Assembly (NCBI GenBank): GCA_033964015.1
Contig: CM066912.1
Coordinates: 18,091,073 to 18,155,072, forward strand
DNA from: Scolanthus callimorphus
Lineage: Eukaryota; Cnidaria; Anthozoa; Actiniaria; Edwardsiidae
Length of the DNA: 64,000 bases
Direction: 5' to 3'
The position numbers and the translations under genes were made by a program. The notes below the pieces were generated by a model. It worked only from the letters and a program-made list of their open reading frames with translations. It was not told the DNA's origin and ran no database searches. Of this stretch, positions 56,108-64,000 are shown one piece after another (positions within the stretch are counted from its first letter, which is position 1; each line of letters opens with the position of its first letter).

Positions 56108-57775
56108 AATCCGTGATCAAAACTGGCAATTCTGCTTTCGGCTTATTTGCCCTTTCGATTTCCGATGTTCACCTGTTTATTTGAATTTCTAGTGTTTTTG
56201 TTAGCTGAAATCGGAAATATCTGGGACTTATTTTAAAGAAGAGATTTTCAGAAAAAAGGGATATTTTTTTGGAAAAAAATCTGTGACCAAAACTGGCAAT
56301 TCTGCTTTCGGCTTTTTGCCCTTTCGATTTCCGCTTTTCGCCTGTTTATTTGAATTTCTAGTTGTTTTGTTATCTGAAATCAGAAATATCTAGAACTTAT
56401 TTTAACGAAGAGATTTTCATTTTTTTTTGTAAAAAGCAGACTTTTTCAGGTTTTCCGAAAATCGGAAAAAGTGCCACTTTTTTCAGTTTTTTTTCAAATA
56501 GCTGTCTTCAAAATTTCATATTTTTCGATTTCCGAGATTCAGAAATTTACCCGTACTTTTTTCAGAATTTTTCCAAGAAAACGTTAGAAAAATCTTCAAG
56601 CTTTTTTCTTAAACGTGCAATGATATGTCATGGGAGTTGCGTGACATTCTATTTCAAGGTCACCTCAGCTTCCCGATCGGAGACATGTCAGTAGTCCATA
56701 ATGCAAGGTTAATCCGAATAAAGTGAGCTTTGCTGATCCTCTTTTATTTTCTCTTCGAGCCTCTTCAGAAACAAGTGGGTAGCAGGCCAAACACCTCATC
56801 ACGTGGTGCACAAAAAGTGTTCACGTGATCTGGTGATCACTGATTTAAACGCTTTTCGCGCGCTGTGCGCCTCGCAAACTCAACAATTATAGTGCCCGTT
56901 GAGCAAGCTGGGATCAGAGCTGCCTCTGTGTTGAGAGATGGAAGTACTTGGGGATCTGGTTACTGCGTCCCCTCCTGTTCTCCCACCCTCCTACCCTGCT
57001 GCTGGGGACCAGTCATCAGAGGCTAAAGCGCCCTCGCCACCAGGCCTCGATAGTTAATAACGGAGAGATACCGCGGATGTTGTTACGTTAAGCTACGGCT
57101 AAACTAGGACACATGTAGCGCGCAATATTTGTGTCCTGCATGTTTCCCCGAGTGGCTAAACTAGGAAATATCGCACGCGTGTGTCTCGGACACATTAAAT
57201 GTTTCTTGTCTTGCGAAATATCAATTTCTATTTGCGGACGAATGAGGAAAAATAAGCAAAAAGGCATGCACCGTTCAAGAAAAAAGCTTGAACTTTTTTC
57301 TAAAATTTTCTTGGAAAAAAATCTGATGAAAAGTACGGGTAGTTTTCTGAATCTCGGAAATCGAAAAATATGAAATTTTGAAGATAGCTATTTGAAAAAA
57401 ACCTGAAAAAAGTGGCACTTTTTCCGATTTTCGGAAAACCTGAAAAAAGTCTGCCTTTTTCCAAAAAAATAACATTAAAATAAAGTCCAGATATTTCTGA
57501 TTTCAGATAACAAAAACACTAGAAATTCAAATAAACAGGTGAAAATCGGAAATCGAAAGGGCAAACAAGCCGGAAGCAGAATTTCCAGTTTTGATCACGG
57601 AGTTTTTTTTCCAAAAAAATAACCCTTTTTTCTGAAAATATCTTCTTTAAAATAAGTCCCAGATATTTCCGATTTCAGCTAACAAAAACACTAGAAATTC
57701 AAATAAACAGGTGAACATCGGAAATCGAAAGGGCAAATAAGCCAAAAGCAGAATTGCCAGTTTTGATCACGGATT
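56108..57775. mobile_element. AATCCGTG-family element with exact TSD ATTTAC
   Basis: Starts AATCCGTGATCAAAACTGGC, ends GCCAGTTTTGATCACGGATT. ATTTAC flanks both sides (56,102-56,107 and 57,776-57,781). The opposite end of the host element keeps the matching unoccupied sequence at ~61,795-61,812. A second inverted pair starts near 56,277 and 57,600. Confidence 0.9.
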
Positions 57776-59028
57776 ATTTACCTTGACTCGGTATTCGGAA
57801 AGAGAAGACAAAGTTCACTGGCGAAATGTTCGATTTATCCGTTTACTCAATTTTGGATAGTCCCCGAAACTTGATTTCGATTTCTGTTCCTGTTTTCTGA
57901 AAACAGAAATCAGGATTCGATTTTTGATTTCTGTTTTCTAAAAAACAAAAATCAGGATTCGATTTTGATTCCTGTTTCTGAAAAACAGAAATCAGGATTC
58001 AGATTCAACTAGCAGTTCCTTACAGAAATGCCCCGTGGGGGGGGGGAGGTAGCTTCTTACTTCCGGTTTTGCAATGGACAGCTCTTCCCTCACTCTTCCC
58101 CCCATTGGGCGCTAGCTTTTTACGGTTTTTTCCGGTTTTGCGGATAAGAGCAACGGCTCCCCCCTCCCCCCCCCCCCCCACAAAAAAAAAAAAAAAGAAA
58201 AGAAAAAAAAAACACCACCTCACCTCAGTCCCTGACACGTACGCCGGTCACGCAATGGCTGAGTGCTTTTTTAAACCGCACCGGGGGAGTTGAGGACATA
58301 CGGAAACTTTTTCAGGGTGGTTGTGTGCCCGAAGACTGGAAATTCCAAGGGGAGGGGTAAAAAGGTGACTTTCCAGGAGCACTTAGATTTTCCAAGTAGA
58401 TTTTCCAGGGTTATTTTGCGACAGGAAAAAATGGAACTTCGAGAGGGAAAGGGGAGGGGGGTCTTTTTAAGGGAGCCCCCCCCCCCCCTCCCGTGAGGAG
58501 GTTTAAAAGTACAAAAACATATCAAGATAGTTCCCTTGAAGAAGTGTCGACTTTCTCCAACTTCCTTATAAGGAAATATCTTGGAATCCCAGTAAGTCTT
58601 TCACTATTTCTATTGGCCTAGAAAGCTTAAACCTCAACCAAAACTGAAATATACTCGAGGAAAGATGCTATGTGCATTTTCCACTGTGTTATTCACAGTG
58701 AAGAGCCTGGCAACAAGGCAGACAAGATACCACAGTAAGCCCGGTCAATCTCTAGAATGGCGACACTGCTATCTTGATATGTGCATTGCGTGACCGGTAC
58801 ACCGGAAGTAAGAAGCTAACTCTTTACCCCCTTCCCTCCCCCACCCCACGGGGCATTTATGTGAGGTACTGCTAGTTAAATCTGAATCCTTATTTTTGTT
58901 TTTCAGAAAACAGGAATCAAAATTGAATCCTGATTTTTGTTTTCAGAAATCAGGAATCAAAAATCGAATTCTTATTTCGGTTTTCAGAAGGCAGGAATCA
59001 GAAATCGAAATCAAGTATCGGGGAAATA

Positions 59029-59937
59029 AATCCGTGATCAAAACTGGCAATTCTGCTTTCGGCTTGTTTGCCCTTTCGATTTCCGATTTTCACCTGTTTA
59101 CTTGAATTTCTAGTGTTTTTGTTATCTGAAATCGGAAATATCTGGGACTTATTTTAAGGAAGAGATTTTCAGAAAAAAGGGATATTTTTTGGGAAAAAAA
59201 ATCCGTGACCAAAACTGGCAATTCTTCTTTCGGCTTTTTTGCCCTTTCAATTTCCGATTTTCGCCTGTTTATTTGAATTTCTAGTGTTTTAGTTATCTGA
59301 AATCGGAAATGTCTGGGACTTATTTTAAGGAAGAGCTTTTCAGAAAAAAGGGATAGTTCTTGGAAAAAAAGGAAGACTTTTTTCAGGTTTTCCGAAAATC
59401 GGAAAAAAGCGCCACTTTTTTCAGCGTTTTTTCAAATAGCTATCTTCAAAATTTCATTTTTTCGATTTCCGAGATTCAGAAAATTACCACTACTTTTTTC
59501 AGATTTTTTTCCAAGAAAATTTTAGAAAAAAGTTCAAGCTTTTGGAGATAGCTTTTTGAAAAAACCTGAATCGGAAAACCTGAAAAGAGTCTGCCTTTTT
59601 TTCAAAAAATATCCTTTTTTTCTGAAAATCTCTTCCTTAAAATAAGTCCCAGATATTTCCGATCTCAGATAACAAAAACACTAGAAATTCAAATAAACAG
59701 GCGAAAATCGGAAATTGAAAGGGCAAACAAGCTGAAAGGAGAATTGCCAGGTTTGGTCACGGATTTTTTTTTCCCCAAAAATATCCTTTTTTTCTGAAAA
59801 TCTCTTCCTTAAAATAAGTCCCAGATTTTTCCGATTTCAGATAACAAAAAAACTAGAAATTCAAATAAACAGGTGAAAATCGGAAATCAAAAGGGCAAAC
59901 AAGCCGAAAGTAGAATTGCCAGTTTTGAACACGGATT
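59029..59937. mobile_element. AATCCGTG-family element, short copy
   Basis: AATCCGTGATCAAAACTGGC at 59,029 and the complement ending CACGGATT at 59,937. It contains another inverted pair (59,199 with ~59,765). It abuts the next element with two bases between. CGGGGA at 59,019-59,024 and 61,719-61,724 brackets both. Confidence 0.8.
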
Positions 59938-59939
59938 GA

Positions 59940-61718
59940 AATCCGTGGCACAAACCGGCAATTCTACTTCCCACTTGACTTTCAGTTCTGATTCTAGAAA
60001 ATAGCACCTTTTCCTACTTTCCATATTTTTCACTTCTGAAATCCTCGAAAATACCCTACCTTATTCAAATTTTCTCTTTCAATAAAATTATCGGAAAAGG
60101 TCCACCTTTTTCCGAAAAAAAGTCAGCTTTTTTCTTAATTTCAAGATTGATCAAAAACGAGAAAAAACTCCTACTTTTTTCTATCTTTTTGCAAGCTTTT
60201 CCGGTTGTGAAAAAGTGCCACCTTTTTGCCATCGAAACTGTTTAATTCCGCATTTACAAGGGCTTTTTGTCTTCGATGAAAAACTAAGACTATTTTTGAT
60301 TTTCCATTTTCCAACGCTTGGGAAAGAAATGAGAAAAGACTGAGATTTTTTCTGGAAAGAGGTCTACCTACCCTACCTTCCCGGTAGGTTTACCCTAGGT
60401 ATAGTAGGGCTAACTTGGGCTAAGTTTCTAGTTGTTATTGCGTGAAAATAAAGCAATTTTCGCCTAAAATATAAACTCAAGTGATATTCTAACCGATACT
60501 AGTATAGCTAAATATTCCGAATGAAGAGTTTGACCTTCTAAAGCGGGAGAGTTCCCGCTACGTTTTCGATGCAAAATGCAGTCTATGAATCGCAACATGA
60601 CTTTCGAGTGAAATATCGTCTTCAAATAAAGCAAATGCTCCACAGCAGAATCCAAGCAATGAGAAGCCACCAAACAATTTTGCTCTATGTTTTAAACAAA
60701 ATATTGTACAATTATGCAAATCTAGTTGTAAATTGAGCCCTCGTGGTGTAGGAACAACTCTTTTGACCGTTGCTATTAGTAGGGTGACCCTACCAAAGGG
60801 CGGAAATAATGCACGTGAAACGGCAACCGGGTCCCCCTATCAAACGTCAGACGGGTCCCCCTATCAAACGTCAGACGGGTCCCCCTATCCCCTAGGGTCC
60901 ACCTTCTTCCATGTGAACAGGCCCTTACAAAGTTGGAGATTCAGGATTGAAACATGTCATCTATCCCCTTTTGCCGGCTGGAAAAAAACATTGGAGCTGA
61001 AACATTGGAGCTGAGAAGGTGCCGCCTGGAAAAAAGGAACAGATAAATTTTTCCAGCGGCTTTACTGACCAGGAACACCTAGAAAACACGAACATCCCGA
61101 CATGACTTTTGACCCTTAGTACAGTGTACAGTGTTAGTAGGTTGCTATACTACCAGATAAGGGTGCCCCTATCCCCCGGGGCCGCGTCGAGAAACCTAGT
61201 TTTAGCTTAGAGAAAGCTTCTTTGAGGGCCTGGCTACTTTGTTCATAGTTTTTGTTCTGTTTTTTAAATAGCCCTTCTATTTGCGCTCAGTTTACTTCCA
61301 AAAAGTTCATTTATTTATCAACATCTCATTTCTTCCCCAAGCGTTGAAAAATGGAAAATCAAAAATAGTCTTATTTTTTTCATCGAAGACAAAAAGCCCT
61401 TGTAAATGCGGAATTAGTCAGTTTCGATGGCAAAAAGGTGGCACTTTTTCACAACCGGAAAAGCTTGCAAAAAGATAGAAAAAAGTAGGAGTTTTTTCTC
61501 GTTTTTGATCAATCTTGAATTTTAGAAAAAAGTTGACTTTTTTTGGAAAAAGGTGGACCTTTTCCGATAATTTTTTTGAAAGAGAAAATTTGAATAAGGT
61601 AGGGTATTTTCGAGCATTTCAGAAGTGAAAAATATGGAAAGTAGGAAAAGGTGTTATTTTCTAGAATCAGAACTGAAAGTCAAGAGGGAAGTAGAATTGC
61701 CGGTTTGTGCCACGGATT
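59940..61718. mobile_element. AATCCGTG-family element, uninterrupted 1.78-kb copy
   Basis: AATCCGTGGCACAAACCGGC to its complement at 61,718; TIRs ~290 bp. It is the reference for the interrupted copy at 50,938-55,148. The only long open frames are short and unrelated to known proteins, so it looks non-autonomous. Confidence 0.87.
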
Positions 61719-62240
61719 CGGGGACTATCCAAAGTTGAGTAAACGGATAAATCGATCATTTCGCCAGTGAACTTTGTCTTCTCTTTCCGAAAACCGAGTC
61801 AAGGCAAAGGAACATTTGATTTCTGTTTTCAGAAAACCGAAAACAGGAATCGGTCTCGGACAATTTCTGGATTCTGTTTTTCAGAAATCCAATAATCAGG
61901 TTGGCCGCGAAGTATCCTGATTCAAATGGCCCTCTTCAGTAACGGTCTGAAACTAACTGTAATGACAACGTACATAGTGATGCAGATAGCACAGGAATCC
62001 ACTCTATTGAGTTTGCCTCCAAATTGCCTCTACCCTCAAGTATTCGTTACAATCATTCTAAAATAATATAAATATTCTGAAATTCTACTTAAATAATAAC
62101 AATAATAATAAAATCTAAAATGTTAAAAGGGCAACATATATTTAAATATCTATACTATTATAATCTGGTTGTCTGCGCAAACGTTTCTGATTGGCTAAAT
62201 CGTCCGCACTCACTCCGTTTAGCCCTGAAGCTTTGCCGCC

Positions 62241-62975
62241 AAACGAAGTTCACAAACCTGAAGTGAAGGTGGAATCCTCGACAGTGGGCGTGTTTTGGTT
62301 GGAAAGGATTCACCCTGGGCTAAGTTCTAATTCAAGCGATTTCTTAAGCGAGGGACAAAGCTGCCATCGCCGCCATTTTAAAATCTCCCACAGAAACGAA
62401 CTCAGCTCGCACAGCCGAAAGCACCATAGTCATCCAAACCTAAATGGTTCTGTCACAAATTACTTGCAGGAATGTGCAGGGATAATTCTTATTCGAAAGC
62501 TTTAAGCTGAGAAAATTTTTCATTCAGCCTGAACAAACGTACACCACCGTACACCGCCTTGCTTTCCTGGGCGCGGGCTAAGGCGAAATGCCACACGACA
62601 CAAAGCGAAGCCATGAATAATATTCTCTAAGTATAAATCCTGACGCTGTATCGCAAAACGAAGGACACAAACCAGAAAAGAAGAAGGAAATCTCTCCGGT
62701 GGGCGTGTTTTTGTTGGAAAAGATTAATCTTTGGCTAAGTTCCAATTCAAGCGATGCGAGGGACAAAGCCGCCATCGCAGCCATGTTGAAATCTCCCACA
62801 TAAACTAAAAAAGAACTCAGTTCCCTTAGCCAAAAGCACCATAGACATTCAAACCTAGATGGTTCTATTACAGATTACTTACATTTGTGTGCAGGGATAA
62901 TTCTAATTCGAGAACGATTTGAGCTGAGAAAAATTCATTCAAGTTTCAACAAACTTACACCTGACACTGCCTACA
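62241..62975. repeat. Two diverged copies of a ~320-bp segment, 415 bp apart
   Basis: 62,241-62,560 and 62,656-62,975 share many blocks, e.g. GTGGGCGTGTTT, GGCTAAGTTC, TTCAAGCGAT and GTGCAGGGATAATTCT. Substitutions and small indels show an older duplication. No gene is seen in 61,923-63,240. Confidence 0.8.
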
Positions 62976-63242
62976 CAGCGCGCGCTAAGTCATGAATGAT
63001 ATTCGTCTAAATATTCCTATGATAAACTAAGAAATTTCTTAGAAAAATTTAACTTTACCTGTTTCTAACCTTCCCTTACTGATAAGCATACAAACAATTC
63101 CGAAGTCAAATAGTTTGTAATTTTAGCGGGTTCTTAGACAGACTTGAGAACCGGACAGGCTCACCAAGACACACGTGCGTCATTTTCGCAAAACCAAAAT
63201 CAGGGAGACCATGTTTTCACAAGTGATTTAAAACGAGCTAAG

Positions 63243-63760
63243 TTATGTACTTGCATATTTCTTGGCAGATGTATTAAAAAGAGTTGGTGCAGCTGCCGAA
63301 AATGATCTGCCACCCAGAGTCTTTTTTGTCCTTGCGGATACAGGCTGAAGGGGAATTTCATCATTTCTGCGCAATGAGTACGCACTCGGTTTCCTTATTC
63401 TAATTAGGTCAGATATGTAGCTTGTTGCTTTGAATGTTAAAATCAGTATGTTGAATTGGATTCTGTCTCTTACTTTAAGCCAGTGGAGCGACTGCAACAC
63501 AGGTGTAATAGAGCAGATTTCGTATGACTGTGACAAGTGGCGCGGTCGGCGCGGTACTGTCGCGGTGGCGGTACGGAACCTGGCCTGCTGTAGATGGAAT
63601 GAAATCGCCAATGAAATCGCGTAGTCGCGGCGCGGAACAGCTTTGTGGCGGTACTTTTCACAGTCACACGAAATCTGCTCTATGTGCATGCTTTGCTGTT
63701 CCCGTAACCAGCCTGGCGGCCGGTTTGAACACGTTGTAGTTTAGATATTGCATTGATCAT
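63243..63760 (-). mobile_element. 3' end of a CR1/L2-like LINE with a small insertion
   Basis: The minus strand encodes ITPVLQSLHWLKVRDRIQFN, YISDLIRIRKPSAYSLRRND and TKKTLGGRSFSAAAPTLFN, the C-terminal block seen in CR1/L2 reverse transcriptases. A GC-rich foldback (63,511-63,680; ends GAGCAGATTTCGTATGACTG and its near-complement) interrupts it. The rest of the LINE is absent. Positions 63,761-64,000 hold nothing I recognise. Confidence 0.8.
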
Positions 63761-64000
63761 GCAAGGAGACAAAAGGGACTGAACTAATAGCGAAATGGGA
63801 AAATATTTGTCAACTCTCTGTTGCTAGTGTAGCCCACGATGGAAGAGAGAATCTATTTTTTCAACTCAATCAATCAATCGGTCATTTACAAGCGTAACCA
63901 TAAATTCCAGGGTGATCGTTTTAAACTTCATTGAAATTCCAGGCTGGGTATTCCAAGCCGGGCTCCTCAAAAGGGATGCATTTGTTATAACAATAAATAG

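Larger units (their letters stand above)
55989..61922. mobile_element. 5.9-kb composite element with perfect 113-bp TIRs
   Basis: 55,989-56,101 and 61,810-61,922 are exact inverted repeats beginning AATCAGGATACTTCGCGGCC. Flanks CAAATA (55,983-55,988) and CAAATG (61,923-61,928) suggest a 6-bp TSD with one change. The terminus shares TTCGCGGCCAAC with the 7.2-kb element. Inside are at least three AATCCGTG-family insertions and a further inverted repeat (57,860-58,070 with 58,796-59,020) around C/G-rich sequence. No gene. Confidence 0.87.

Noticed and set aside
58020..58525. Proline- or lysine-rich short frames around 58.0-58.5 kb
   Set aside because: Products of long C/G and A runs inside inverted-repeat elements; no homology or start context.
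63511..63680. 148-codon minus-strand frame spanning 63,243-63,689 as one protein
   Set aside because: Its N-terminal third is a GC-rich foldback insertion; only the part below ~63,510 is LINE coding sequence.

Overview
This is eukaryotic DNA from a multicellular animal. Coding sequence is split into short GT-AG exons, introns are full of foldback DNA transposons, and decayed LINEs and minisatellites are common. The protein is animal-type acetyl-CoA carboxylase. The foldback repeats with CCAATCAGA-type motifs, and an intronless class A GPCR nested in an intron, fit an anthozoan cnidarian (coral or anemone). That assignment is inference; only 'animal' is firm.

Positions 233-41,901 (+ strand) hold the 3' half of one gene, acetyl-CoA carboxylase (ACC). 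I place 30 exons, about 990 codons, covering the end of the ACC central region and the whole carboxyltransferase (CT) domain, to a TAG stop at 41,899-41,901 and poly(A) signals at 42,192 and 42,271. The 5' half lies outside the window. A rhodopsin-like GPCR lies on the opposite strand inside the 7.7-kb intron after exon 14 (11,340-12,371). A tRNA-Arg(TCG)-like gene and a tRNA-Arg 3' fragment lie in two other ACC introns.

The most striking observation is that ACC splice sites themselves have been tandemly amplified. At 28,641-35,479 about 118 copies of a 58-bp unit each contain the 3' splice site of exon 21 plus its first ~43 coding bases (the CT motif [14 protein letters not shown]). Only the last copy runs into the real exon. 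At 36,012-37,558 about 27 copies of a 57-bp unit each carry the 3' splice site and first 7 bases of exon 23. At 39,117-39,214 a 49-bp tandem duplication copies the end of exon 26 with its 5' splice site. In both large arrays, use of an upstream acceptor would normally give a premature stop.

The introns also hold other minisatellites (8.35, 9.8, 10.7 and 14.4-15.8 kb), many foldback elements or MITEs, a near-perfect 238-bp-arm palindrome (18.36-18.86 kb), a decayed CR1/L2-like LINE with a 2A-like motif (21.7-25.6 kb), and a DNA transposon with a CATTT target duplication (26,947-28,599) that itself contains a second element.

From 42.3 to 64 kb I see no host gene. The region is LINE fragments (42.6-46.5, 46.7-47.5, 63.2-63.7 kb) and, from 48.3 to 61.9 kb, a stack of mutually nested inverted-repeat elements up to five levels deep. 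Several of these have termini AATCCGTG...CACGGATT and ~6-bp target duplications that can be verified against empty sites elsewhere in the window.
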